Of a stretch of DNA of 64,000 nt, positions 17,201 to 27,080 are shown piece by piece (position 1 is the first letter of the stretch; each line of letters opens with the position of its first letter). The DNA is from Rhizomys pruinosus (Eukaryota > Chordata > Mammalia > Rodentia > Spalacidae): contig VZQC01013986.1 in the NCBI GenBank assembly GCA_009823505.1, forward strand, positions 362,418-426,417, in the 5' to 3' direction. Made by a program: the position numbers and the translations under genes. The notes beneath the pieces were generated by a model, which made no database searches, was not told the DNA's origin, and worked only from the letters and a program-made list of their open reading frames with translations.

Positions 17201-20200
17201 TCTGCAAGAGCAGTCGGCTAAGGCCATCTCTCCAGCCCTCAAAACAAAAATCTAATCCTTAATACTCATATGCATCTACAAACAAAAAATTCTATCCATA
17301 TCCCGCCCATCAGTCTAAGAATTATACTGACCTTTGTTTATGGGCTTAACTTCACTAACATTTACAGGTGTAACATTTTCTGGAGATTCCAGTCCACAAC
17401 ATTAGTTGTGGTATCATTTTCATACTTCCCCAAGTCCTCTTCAAGATCACATTCATTTCCTTTGGACCCCTGGTTTGTTGTTGTTATTTTTCCCAGACTA
17501 CAGAATTTAGAAAGAATGCTGGGTTGCTTAGTTGTAGGCTTTAACCAGTTTATCTTAACTCTTGATTTCTTCTGTGAGGGTCTTGCACTCTCATTTTCAG
17601 AAATACACTTGGGGATTGTTTTAGGAGGAATCTCTACTGTATCACTGGTAGCTTTTCTTTTTGATCTTTTTGTCTCTGGTTCTCTTCAATGACTGACATT
17701 CCTTGGACAATTTAACTTTTTTCTTTGTATTACCAGATTCAGTGTCACTTTTCTTTTCCCATTCCCTTTTGGGAGTTTTTCTTTAGAGTCCTCAGAATTC
17801 CTCATACTGTCAATCTCCATGTAGTTAATTCCACTCACTCCTCTTTTGATGAGACTTTTTCTTCTATCTTAATAGATAATTCTGCCATATATTTTTTATT
17901 TTCTTTTTTTTTAGGAGTTGGATGTTTCTTGAATGTTTCCCAAAATACACTGTAATACTTCCTGTGCATCATGCTGTAGATATCCTTCATACATAGGGTT
18001 GAGTTCCCTATAAATAAAAATACCCATTTCATCTAGTTTGTATGACATGAAGGAAAAATTTCCCAAAACTAATTTTTAAAAGCTAAAGACATTTACTCTC
18101 AGTTGAAGCCTCTCACCTAAATATACAATTGAAAGTAAAACCCAATTTACTTTACTTTATATATAATAGACTTTGATCTTCTTAAATATATTAATGCTGA
18201 CAAAGTGTTATCTCTCTCAGACAACAACAAACAAACAACCTNACTGGAGTTCTCCTGGAACTGGAGTTTCAGACGGTTCTCGGCCGCCATGTGGGTGCTG
18301 GGGATCGAACCCGGGTCCTCTGCAAGAGCAGTCGGCTAAGGCCATCTCTCCAGCCCTCAAAACAAAAATCTTAATACTGCATATGCATCTACAAACAAAA
18401 ATTCTATCCATATCCCGCCCATCAGTCTAAGAATTATACTGACCTTTGTTTATGGGCTTAACTTCACTAACATTTACAGGTGTAACATTTTCTGGAGATT
18501 CCAGTCCACAACCATTAGTTGTGGTATCATTTTCATACTTCCCCAAGTCCTCTTCAAGATCACATTCATTTCCTTTGGACCCCTGGTTGTTTGTTGTTAT
18601 TTTTCCCAGGCTACAGAATTTAGAAAGAATGCTGGGTTGCTTAGTTGTAGGCTTTAACCAGTTTATCTTAACTCTTGATTTCTTCTGTGAGGGTCTTGCA
18701 CTCTCATTTTCAGAAATACACTTGGGGATTGTTTTAGGAGGAATCTCTACTGTATCACTGGTAGCTTTTCTTTTTGATCTTGTTTGTCTCTGGTTCTCTT
18801 CCAATGACTGACATTCCTTGGACAATTTAACTTTTTTCTTTGTATTACCAGATTCAGTGTCACCTTTTCTTTTCCCATTCCCTTTTGGGAGTTTTTCTTT
18901 AGAGTCCTCAGAATTCCTCATACTGTCAATCTCCATGTAGTTAATTCCACTCACTTCCTCTTTCTGATGAGACTTTTCTTCTATCTTAATAGATAATTCT
19001 GCCATATTTTTTATTTCTTCTTTTTTTAGGAGTTGGCATGTTTCTTGAATGTTTCCCAAAATACACTGTAATACTTCCTGTGCATCATGCTGTAGATATC
19101 CTTCATACATAGGGTTGAGTTCCCTATAAATAAAAATACCCATTTCATCTAGTTTGTATGACATGAAGGAAAAATTTCCCATAAACTATTTTTAAAAGCT
19201 AAAGACATTTACTCTCAGTTGAAGCCTCTCACCTAAATATACAATTGAAAGTAAAAACCAATTTTACTTTTATATTATAATACTTTGATCTTCTTAAATA
19301 TATTAATGCTGACAAAGTGTTTTACCACATACTGGGTTTTATTCAAAATGTTTTGTATGTATGTATGTATGTATCACTACTGATAAATAGATTAAAAACA
19401 TAACTTGCCTAAGATCACAAAGCTAGTTAAGACACAAAAAGCAGTATCAAAACCAGCTCTTGGCCAATATGCTACAATGCCTCTTAACAAAAGTATACCA
19501 ATGTACTGCACCTGGTTCAAAACATAAAAGATCTGTTTGGGTTTTGAGACAGGGTCTCCCTGTAGTCTCAGCTGGCCTGGAACACACAGAGATCCACCTA
19601 TCTCTGCCTACCTCTGCCTCCCAAATGCTGAGATTAAAGGCATGCACCACCATGCTCAGCTGAATTAAAGATTTTAAAAATACCTTATTTTTGAAATGTT
19701 TCAATGACATTTTATATAGTTTCATTTTTAGGACAATACCTAAAAGAAATCTAATCTAGTTAACTCAGCATTCTAAGCACATATAATACAAATATTCAGA
19801 ATCTGAAGTTTGTATACATAATACATTTTGAATACAAACCTACAATTTCTGAACTGAAATCCTTAGGAGCATATGTGTTTAGGAATTCTGATATTTTCAT
19901 AATCAAAGACAGGATGGGGCTATAGAGTGTGGCTTAGTGACAGACTACTTTCCTAGCCTGTCAAGGCCCTGGTACCACAAAAATTAACTAAATTCTTGGG
20001 CTTTACTCCCAGAGACTGACTGGGTGACAGATGAGGCCCATATATATCTGTGTTTTAATTGGGGGGGGAGGGTCAATATGGCATAAGTAAAAATACATAT
20101 TATCAACATCATGGGCTAGTACCCCATAATTAAACACTAATTTTTGACGGACTAGATTATAAATAGACTAATAAACAATTTTGTACCAAATTTATAAAAT

Positions 20201-23200
20201 TCCTATTTTCAGAGCCTCTGCATTATAAAAGGCTATGAATAAACCTGAAGTTTCCATTTTCTTGCTCTTTATTTCTACTCACCTCTTATTCTCTTCTCAA
20301 GATAAATTCAAATTGTAAAACTGTATTAGAGGCTATACCTGAGTGTGTTAAGCAGTCGCCTTGGCTGAGTAGCAAGTTCATCTGTGTATTTCTCTGGATT
20401 TAGGAGAAAACTAGCCTGAAGCTGTTCAACTGAAATTATTAAGGATTGTAAACTGCATATAAGCTCATAACTTGCCAAAGGATCTTCTTTGCAGATTCCC
20501 TATTAAGAAAAAAATTAATTTGTGAACAAATAAGTACTTTTTTCCTTGATTGCTTTTACTAAAAAAAAAGAAAAAAGTATCTAGCTTTCTTTAATTTCAC
20601 TATAGCACAAATTTTACTAAAACTATTTTAATTGAAGAGGGTTTTTTCCCAGTTTCTCTGAACTTTGTCAGTTTTCTTTAAATGAATTTACTTGAAGTTG
20701 AGGCTAGGGGTGAAGCTTAGAGGTAGAGCACTTGTTCAATACTAATACCATCACACAATACTGAACCATAAATTCAATCCCCCCACCAAAAAAAAGTTAA
20801 AGACAATTTGAAAATACAATGGATGAATAATGCAGTCCTCAAGTGTACAATCATGGTCCTGGTATACAATCGACAAGTCTGATGAATGATACAAGAAAAA
20901 CCACTCTATCGAAAGCTAGCTCACAAGAATGAAAAAAAACTGCCTGATAATATAATGAAAATGTTCTCATTTATAAATGAACAGAAATATTCTGTTGTCA
21001 TACTCTTTCATGGACTCTCTTAAGAATCTATTACCTTTTATTTCTCTTGTTTGACAGGGTCTCCCTAGTCTCAGCCTGCCTGGAAGTCACTATGTGGTCG
21101 ACCAGACTGGCCTCAGACTCACAGTGATCTGCCTACCTCTGCCTTCCAAGGGCTGGGACTAAAGACACATGGCTACTACACCCACCATTATCTTTTTATT
21201 TCTAAGCAAATTAATCCCCCCTTAGTTTATTTTGCTTTTTAAATTATTCCCTTTGTTATCTTTTTACCTTATCTTTCTGATTAGCTTCATCCTTCAGGGC
21301 TTCTTTCTTCCTTGAAATAATATTAAATAAGTGCTTCACTCCAGATTTAAAACCAGGACAAAAATATAATACCTATAAAAAGTGACACTGTCTAAGTGTT
21401 TACCGAATAGACAATATACCTAAAATCACTCAACACCAGTATGCTTCCTGTAGAGCACACTTTTAATGCAAATTACCGAAAACTCAGAGGTTCAGTTTTC
21501 TGTCAAAACTTGTTCTCCAACCCTTCAGCAGTAACCCACTGTTGCCCTCATTAGCATATTAGCAAATATGAATTTTGGCAAATATTAGAAAGATAAAGAT
21601 TACAAGGACAAAAAAGAAGATTATAAGGCCACACAAAATAACAATAGTTTTCAAGGGGTCAGATACAGATCACCACAGCACTGGAATCAAGCAGGAAAAA
21701 CAGTTTAATAATATAAAACTTAAATTTTAATTATTTACATTCTAGATTATTTACAATTAAAGGCAAACACTGAATAGACAAAGTCATCCAATAGCCTAAA
21801 ATTCTCAAAACATCATTACATCATTCTTTGCTTACTTTTTATTATACAACAAATTATCATTTTACCTGAAGTATACTATTAAGATAACAAGTATTGCCGA
21901 GATTATTCAGTCCCACAAATGGTAACAAGTTTTCTCTCTTCTCACAGTTTATAGGTGAGGACTGTGCCGCAGGAACAACTTGATCACTATTAAGTATAGA
22001 GGGGAGAAAAGGTATAATGAAGAGACATCTGAAGGCAAATATTACTACTTCCCTAAAGTTAGTCTTTTTCCAAAAGTGGTATAATCTGAACAGTACAATT
22101 TTTTTTTTTTTGAACAGTACAATTTCAGTCAGATGACATTTTGAGATGAAATTGGTACAGGCTGAAAATTGATTTACACCCACAAAAGATATTATAACAT
22201 TACACTCACCAACCTCAAAATTCCCTTAAGAGGATGTTAATCCCACTTCAGAGAGTAAAAAATAGATGAACCGATAATAGTGACTTGTTCAAACTACTGT
22301 GACATTTTGACTTAATTTGAATAGAAACCTGATTACAATATTTGGGAGGGTATATTATGGTCCTGTTCATAAAGATTAAGAAGGAAAGTCTATGAAGAGA
22401 ATTATACCACTACTCCTCACTTAAATATAAACTATTCAGGGGCCTCACGAATGGTAGGTAAGTGTCCCATTGAGCTCTAGGTCTATTATAGTCCCCAGCC
22501 CTAAGTTTATTATCCTTTTACTTAACTTTAACAATGGGTTCCCAAATTTTTAAAATTTCATTGCTAATAGCTATTATTACATTAATAAATCAAAGTATTA
22601 AATAGCCATGAATGCCAACAAACAAAGGCTCACAATCTCACCTAATTATTGGAAAAATATTAGGAAAACTTACATGGGACAATATCCAGCTTAGTCACCC
22701 AGAAGGGAGCCCTCTTTTTTTTTTTTGAAAGCAAAGAGCCATTACAGACTCCAGTTAGAACTTGGAATAGTCACTTTTTAAAAAATTTATTTTGTATGTG
22801 TATGAATGTACTGTCTGCATGTAGGTTGGTGCACCCGTGTAGTGCAATGCCGCAGAAGTCAGAAGAGGGTGTTGGATTCCCCTGGAACTGGAGTTAAAGA
22901 CCGTTCTTGGCTGCCATGTGGGTGCTGGGGATTGAACCCAGGTCCTCTGCAAGAGCAGTCAGTGCTCTTAACCGCTGGGCCATCTCTCCAGCCCCAGAAT
23001 AGTCATTTTTATTCATTCTTTTTGGACACTAAAGAATTTTTTTTTAACCAACCAAATGTACTTATCTTTAAAAAACTTTATGTGTATTGCCTGCATGTAT
23101 CTAAGTGCACCAGTGTTGTGCAATGCCCACACAGTTCTCTGAACTGGAGTTATAGACAGTTGTTAGCTGCCAGGTTGGTGCTAGGAACTGAATCTGAGTG

Positions 23201-23848
23201 TTCTGCAAGAGCACAGGTGCTCTTAACCACTGAACCATCTCTCCGGCCCCATGGGCTCATTTTTTAATCCAGTTTCAGTAAAATTTTTGTCTATCTGCCT
23301 TAGCAGGTTCGAGTATCTATGACTGCAGACCTAGAGTTTAATTATCAAGTCTTCTGGGCCAAACAAACAATAAAAACACCTGTTTAATTTTTTTTTACTT
23401 TTATTTTACCCTTTACATGTTGCACTACAAAAGAATCCAGCACAAACGAAGACTGCAAATTTTGATGTGATCCCTATGAGGAACTAACAACTTTACTCTG
23501 CTCCTATACACTATGTCCTACTAAATCAAAGTAACATGTAATGTGCTTTGTTTTTTGTTGTTTTTTTTTACTTCTGTGAACTGTCAGATCAGTCCAGAGG
23601 TATCAACCCAAGTTCAATGCCTCTTCAATGATTCGAACTAAAGACAGTACAGAAATATATTTAAAATAAAATACATACATCTCAGATCCTCTATATTCAG
23701 AAGCTTTTTCTTCATTTTCTTGAGAATCTGTAAAATCTAAAGCTCTTTTAGTTTCCTTTTTCTGAAAAAACTTCAAAGAAAGTCTGTTTTTCTTGGATGG
23801 ACTACCTCTTGAAAGCCCATTACTTTCACTAGGTATGACACCAGGCAT
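13499..23848 (-). CDS. Usp1: USP1, ubiquitin-specific peptidase 1 (gene-level entry, eight coding exons)
   Basis: Join, in transcript order: 23848-23679, 21986-21866, 21372-21268, 20499-20339, 19123-18444, 16487-16317, 15694-15493, 14234-13499. The total is 2,346 nt, 781 residues plus stop; the human protein has 785. USP1 is a nuclear cysteine protease that, bound to UAF1 (WDR48), removes ubiquitin from FANCD2 and PCNA. The Cys box with catalytic Cys90, the His box with His589 and Asp747/748 are present, as are CxxC pairs at 436/439 and 502/505. The Gly666-Gly667 pair matches the site where USP1 cleaves itself after UV damage. Relative to human, four residues are missing near 360-400. The human CDK site Ser313 is Ile here. 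A broken second copy of the 680-nt exon lies at 17332-18007 and should not be joined. Confidence 0.97.
14235..15492. other. Usp1 intron before the last exon
   Basis: Contains B1 (14478-14633, -), a B1 (14863-14990, -) running directly into a B2 (14992-15200, -), and a short B1-like scrap near 15235-15290. No additional exon is needed: the flanking exons join in phase. Confidence 0.8.
15493..15694 (-). CDS. Usp1: USP1 coding exon, second CxxC pair
   Basis: 202 nt between acceptor 'TTTGTAG|TT' and donor 'GA|GTGAGT'. It encodes residues 471-536 plus both split codons, including FCENC (Cys502, Cys505), half of the zinc-binding site in the USP fold, and '[13 protein letters not shown]'. Nearly identical to the human exon. 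Confidence 0.96.
15695..16316. other. Usp1 intron with B1 fragment and TA microsatellite
   Basis: B1 3' part at about 15858-15963 (+) and an alternating TA/TG run at about 16209-16252. The remainder is unique. Confidence 0.75.
16317..16487 (-). CDS. Usp1: USP1 coding exon, first CxxC pair
   Basis: 171 nt between 'TTTTCAG|GTGCAG' and 'GAAA|GTAAGC', encoding residues 414-469. It contains [12 protein letters not shown] and RCLEC (Cys436, Cys439), then the acidic '[14 protein letters not shown]'. Phases: it begins with the last two bases of a Gly codon and ends with the first base of an Ile codon. Confidence 0.96.
16488..17331. other. Usp1 intron, B2 SINE, and start of the duplicated block
   Basis: Unique intron to about 17008, then a B2 (17010-17239, -). 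The duplicated block begins inside this B2 at 17125. Confidence 0.85.
17125..18209. repeat. Left copy of a 1.08-kb direct duplication (error-rich)
   Basis: Matches 18243-19322 almost base for base, including half a B2, intron, the 680-nt Usp1 exon and the intron beyond. Differences are mostly 1-2 base gains or losses in short runs. A 32-base non-matching tail (18210-18241) and a single N at 18242 separate the copies. Probably an unmerged contig overlap; see findings. Confidence 0.9.
17332..18007 (-). pseudogene. Usp1: Broken second copy of the large USP1 exon
   Basis: It has the same splice sites as the intact exon (acceptor 'TTTATAG', donor 'GTCAGT') but is 676 nt instead of 680. Several indels destroy the frame: for example a base is lost in the Cys-Gly-Leu stretch near 17400, and further ones occur near 17490, 17680, 17745, 17845 and 17925. 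It should not be annotated as an additional Usp1 exon; splicing it in would shift the frame. More likely an assembly artefact than a true exon duplication. Confidence 0.85.
18242..18242. other. Single-N assembly gap
   Basis: The only ambiguous base noted in the window. It sits exactly at the junction between the two copies of the duplicated block, inside a B2 fragment that resumes mid-element at 18243. Confidence 0.95.
18243..19322. repeat. Right copy of the 1.08-kb direct duplication (clean)
   Basis: Starts mid-B2 at 18243 and carries the frame-intact Usp1 exon. It continues into unique intron beyond 19322, whereas the left copy stops matching at 18209. Confidence 0.9.
18444..19123 (-). CDS. 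Usp1: USP1 large coding exon (USP insert region, degron, nuclear signals)
   Basis: 680 nt in one open frame from acceptor 'TTTATAG|G' to donor 'G|GTCAGT', encoding residues 187-412 plus both split codons. It begins with the conserved '[16 protein letters not shown]' of the USP fold. It then runs through the long Lys/Ser-rich insertion with basic clusters ([21 protein letters not shown]) that act as nuclear signals and degron in USP1. Codon 313 is ATT (Ile) before PP, where human has the CDK-phosphorylated Ser313. Four residues are missing relative to human: three near '[13 protein letters not shown]' and one near 'ESPENVTP'. Confidence 0.95.
19124..20338. other. Usp1 intron
   Basis: Contains a (TATG)n run near 19352-19375, a B1 (19533-19660, -) and an ID-like SINE (about 19913-19985, +). 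Otherwise unique AT-rich sequence. Confidence 0.75.
20339..20499 (-). CDS. Usp1: USP1 coding exon, residues 133-185
   Basis: 161 nt between 'CTTAATAG|GGAATC' and 'CTCAG|GTATAG'. It encodes [17 protein letters not shown] onward to QPRRLLNTL, with the Arg codon split over the donor. This is the helical thumb part of the USP domain. The segment lies in a region whose frame does not start with ATG, so it is easily missed, but it joins both neighbours in phase. Confidence 0.94.
20500..21267. other. Usp1 intron
   Basis: ID-like SINE at about 20700-20795 (+) and a B1 (21053-21186, -). No further exon. Confidence 0.75.
21268..21372 (-). CDS. Usp1: USP1 coding exon, residues 98-132
   Basis: 105 nt (35 whole codons) between 'TTTTTATAG|GTATTA' and 'GATAAG|GTAAAAAG'. 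It encodes [11 protein letters not shown] through NQKDK. It follows directly on the Cys box in the protein. Phase 0 on both sides; it matches the human exon closely. Confidence 0.95.
21373..21865. other. Short Usp1 intron, no repeat recognised
   Basis: 493 bp of AT-rich unique sequence with normal splice ends. Confidence 0.8.
21866..21986 (-). CDS. Usp1: USP1 coding exon with catalytic Cys box
   Basis: 121 nt between acceptor 'CTTAATAG|TGATCAAG' and donor 'CTTCAG|GTAAAA'. It completes Ile57 and encodes residues 58-97. It includes '[13 protein letters not shown]', the Cys box of the peptidase C19 family; the Cys is residue 90, exactly the human catalytic position. Confidence 0.97.
21987..23678. 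other. Usp1 intron with B2 elements
   Basis: B2 (22785-22996, -) and an older B2-like element (about 23060-23250, -). A local 'gaacagtacaatt' direct repeat flanks a T-run near 22090-22125. No exon is seen. Confidence 0.75.
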
Positions 23849-23917
23849 TTTCTTTTCAAATTGCAAGGAGTTGACAAGAATTAACTCATAGAAGGCAGCT
23901 GTAATCACCAATTATAT
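23679..23917 (-). CDS. Usp1: USP1 first coding exon (start codon, N-terminus; CDS 23679-23848)
   Basis: The ATG at 23848-23846 has A at -3 and begins [20 protein letters not shown], the known USP1 N-terminus, which in the family guides the enzyme to FANCD2. 56 codons plus AT are followed by donor GTATGT. An acceptor 'GTAATTAACAG' at 23918-23920 gives 69 nt of 5' UTR; an alternative AG lies 15 nt downstream. The frame stays open upstream of the ATG, but the splice site and family alignment decide the start. Confidence 0.95.
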
Positions 23918-25753
23918 CTGTTAATTACAAAAAAAGGTTTCATTAGTCTTCAATTATCAAGTGTAGGCAACAAAATCAATAATGAAAACAAAAATTTACC
24001 AAATTTACAAATTAAAACTTTATTATCTAAAAATCTAATGCCTGGCAATAGGCACTTGGGGTTTATTGCTTAAATGAAGCCACACTAGGCTTTAAAGGGA
24101 AAAAAACGCTACTGATTTTTTTACCTCTACACACAAGACACACACACACACACACACGCCATGTCACAAAATATTAGTAGGCCTATAGTAAAATCATAAT
24201 ATTAAGAAGTAAAAACTTGGGCTGGCAACATGACACGGAGAAAAGGCACTTACTGTCAAGCCTGACAATTTTTCTTTTAGCCCTAGAACCCAATTCTTGC
24301 AGGTTGTCCTCTAACCTCTGTACACACACCCACAATTAAATAATAAATGTAAAAACTAATTTTAAAAACAAGTTTTTCATTATAATTTGTTGACTCAGTC
24401 GAAAAACAGTAACTGAACAATTATGATCTCTAATTCAAAGAAGCACAGGAATGAATGGAAACCAAAGAAGTAGTGGTCTACTGGAGTCCTCCCAAGACTA
24501 TTTCTAGTTAATATGAATAAAGGAAATTTCTAAAATGCTTAAAGCGTTATTCACAAAGAACAAGGCACAGATACAGAGTTTGACTATGCACAAAAATCTT
24601 GAGTGAAAAATAATAAAACATGCAAAGCTGGGAGAGTGGTTGAAAAAACTTGTTTGCTAAAATTACAATGCATTCTAGTTTTCTAGAGTTTTTTTAAGCT
24701 ATGGGTTTCTTTTAAAACTGCACTGAACAAAAATAATTGCCTTTGCAACCTTTCTATCCTGTTTCAAAGAAAAACTTTAAAATGAAAAAATATGGCAATA
24801 CCTGTGGTACTTTTACACAAAAGTTCTAATTTACATTTAGGGAATCCAAAAAGAGAGGCCCCCAAATCTGAATGACTTTCAAATGTAGGTAGGAGTGGTA
24901 AGAGGTACACAAAACCAAATACCATTCCTAAGCATCTCGCTCTTCCCAAATCGGGAAAAACTGTGGATAGGTGGCAAATTTTCCCATCCAATCTTCAACT
25001 CAACTCTCTTCTGCCCGCGTCAAAGATCCCGACGAAATGTCGGGTCATGAGTGATAAACACGCCTTCGCTAAACTGTCAGAGATCTCCAAGCATTGATGG
25101 TTCTCGTAAAGGTTCTTCCCAAGAGCCAATGAACACAAGGAAAAGGCTGATCAGGCAGCTGAAATAGCGGATCGTCCCTGCACCAATCAGCCCGTCCGAC
25201 CCCTCGGAGCAGCCAACGGAGCGGGACAGCGCCAGGTACCCATCCTGGGCTACAGCAGTGCCGCCTACGTAGGGGGCTGCTCGGTCAAAAACGCTTCTCC
25301 AGCGAGAAATCTAGCTTCACTGAAAGCAAACACGTTAACGTTCAACGTTCCTGACCAAATGACAGCATGAACTCAGTCCCAATAGTTTCCACACTTTTGC
25401 AAGGTGACAGGACCGAACTCATATATTTGAAGAAAAACGTAAAACAATAACAACCGCTCCGGCAAAGGCTTGAGACACGTGGCGTCTACACTTAACTGGG
25501 AAACTGTAAGTCAAGAAAATGCGCGGTAAAACCTCGCAATTCCCGACTAAGGGCTCGGAAAGCGCGAAGTCCTCCTCTCCCGGCAGGGCCGCTCCTCTGC
25601 TCCGGGTCCCGGAGGGCGCGGGAGAGCTACACAAGTCGGGGGTCGCCGCGCCCGCCCGCCCGCCCGCCAGCTGTCCCCCGCAGCGCGGCGGAGCCCGCCA
25701 CCGCCCCTCCACCCACACCTGCCCCGCGGCCGCCACCACCCCAGGCTCCTTAC
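23918..25753. other. Usp1 intron 1
   Basis: Contains a (CA)n run at about 24131-24157 and a B2/B3-like fragment (about 24218-24360, +). A GC-richer proximal part (about 25000-25400) has two CCAAT boxes at 25126-25130 and 25183-25187. Confidence 0.7.
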
Positions 25754-26050
25754 TCGGTCATGGCCGTGAGCGAGTCCGCGTCGCCGCCGCTGAGGAGACC
25801 AACCGGGCAGAGTGCGGGAGCGACAGGTGAGCCCCGGCCGCCGACGGCCCGGCCGAGGGAACGCAGGTCGGGTACCCTCCCGCGGGGGAGTGACCATTCG
25901 TTCGCGGAGCGGGAGCCGGGCCGCCGCTCCGTCCTGGCCGCCGCGGCCCCACTACATCCCCGGCGCCGCCCGCCCGGGAACGCTACGGGCGCAGCAGCGG
26001 TGGCCGCGCTCCCGAGCGCCGGAGCCACAGGGTCCCCGCTCCACAGCCGA
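25754..26050 (-). other. Usp1: Usp1 non-coding exon 1 (5' end approximate)
   Basis: The donor 'CCGA|GTAAGG' at 25753 lies in the CpG island, in the right place for the untranslated first exon of Usp1. Its 3' end is supported by the donor; the transcription start is a guess. The exon contains an ATG at 25761-25759 that opens a short upstream frame into exon 2. Confidence 0.45.
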
Positions 26051-26510
26051 GGGGAACTTGGCGCGTTTTCCTCAGTCTCAGGACCCCCGTGTGTGAGCCC
26101 CCGCCCGCGCCAGCGCCGCGGCTGGAGGTGGCGTCCTCTCAAAGTGCCGGTTCTCGTCTCCACGCTGCAGAGACGCGAACGGCACGAGCCGCCGCGTGAC
26201 ACCCCTCGGGCCCGGCACGCTCGGCTCCGGAACCAGCTGGAACGGCAGTTCCTCCCAGGTCCTAACGGGTTCTGCAGTTTGAACAGCGCAGGCACCGGCG
26301 CGGGCAGCTCGCGCGGGTCCTCACAGAGGCGCGCGCTGCGCAGGAAGCCGGGCTGGCGCGCTCCGGCCTCGCTCACGCCCTTTTTTTTTTTTTTTTTAAA
26401 AACATTGGAGCTCGCTAGTACAGGGACTGGGGTTCCTGTACGGATCGGGAGATGGGACAGGCGAAAACCGGGACCGGCCTCTTCGCAAGGAGCCCTGCTA
26501 CTCAAATGAG

Positions 26511-26721
26511 CCAATCCAAGGTGAACAATTCCCAAAGCCGCGTTGCCCCCACCGCACCGCCTCCCAGGAGGAGCCAATCAGAAGTACGTAGACAAAAGCC
26601 ACTGGCCGGGCCGAGGACACAATCTAGCCAATGTGAACACAGAAGGAACGAGGCTCCAGCCAATCGGCGCAAAGGCATACGGCGTCCTGCAGAGCGGCTC
26701 CCCTCCTTCCGCTCTCATTGG
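26511..26721. promoter_or_regulatory. Cluster of five CCAAT boxes
   Basis: CCAAT at 26511, 26574, 26628 and 26660 (+) and ATTGG at 26717, spaced 32-63 bp apart. This fits NF-Y binding, common in cell-cycle promoters and at bidirectional CpG-island promoters. Binding is inferred. Confidence 0.6.
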
Positions 26722-27080
26722 CGCTTGGGTGCGCGCGTTCTTGCCCGGCAGTTAAGAGTTCCGCTTGACGTTTAGAGACTCTCCGAGGGGGCTGCCGAGG
26801 GTGGGGCTTCTGGACTGACGCTGTCGGTATTCACCCTTCTCTCTTAATTGCGTGCGCTCTCTGGCGAGGTTGCAAGGGAGACTAATTCAGGAAAATGGCT
26901 GACGGGTTCGCTCGCTGCTCAGTGCCCGCCGGGCCTTCTGTTTGGAGTCCCAGGCGGATCCAGCGCCCGGCGGCGGCGGTGTAGAAACCTGCGCTGCCCG
27001 AATCCAGGCCTCAGCCAAGTCGCGCAAGGAATTTAAGGCCCAACTCTGTCTGCCGGAGCTTCTAAGGGTTCCGGCGTGAG

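Larger units (their letters stand above)
25500..27080. promoter_or_regulatory. CpG island promoter of Usp1
   Basis: About 1.6 kb with strikingly high GC and many CpGs in an otherwise AT-rich window, free of SINEs, covering the predicted first exon and the upstream flank. No TATA box is evident, fitting a housekeeping-type promoter. Long open frames here on both strands reflect GC content, not genes. Confidence 0.88.

Noticed and set aside
17270..17692. 140-codon plus-strand frame at 17.3-17.7 kb and the similar 18446-18811 frame
   Set aside because: Antisense of the two copies of the large Usp1 exon.
17332..18007. Left copy as a functional alternative exon of Usp1
   Set aside because: Multiple frameshifts and a length not divisible by three. 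The intact copy alone gives an in-phase 781-codon protein of the expected size.
25750..26577. Long open frames on both strands in the CpG island (up to 275 codons)
   Set aside because: GC-rich sequence has few stop codons. The frames overlap on opposite strands, have Arg/Pro/Ala-rich composition and match no family I know.
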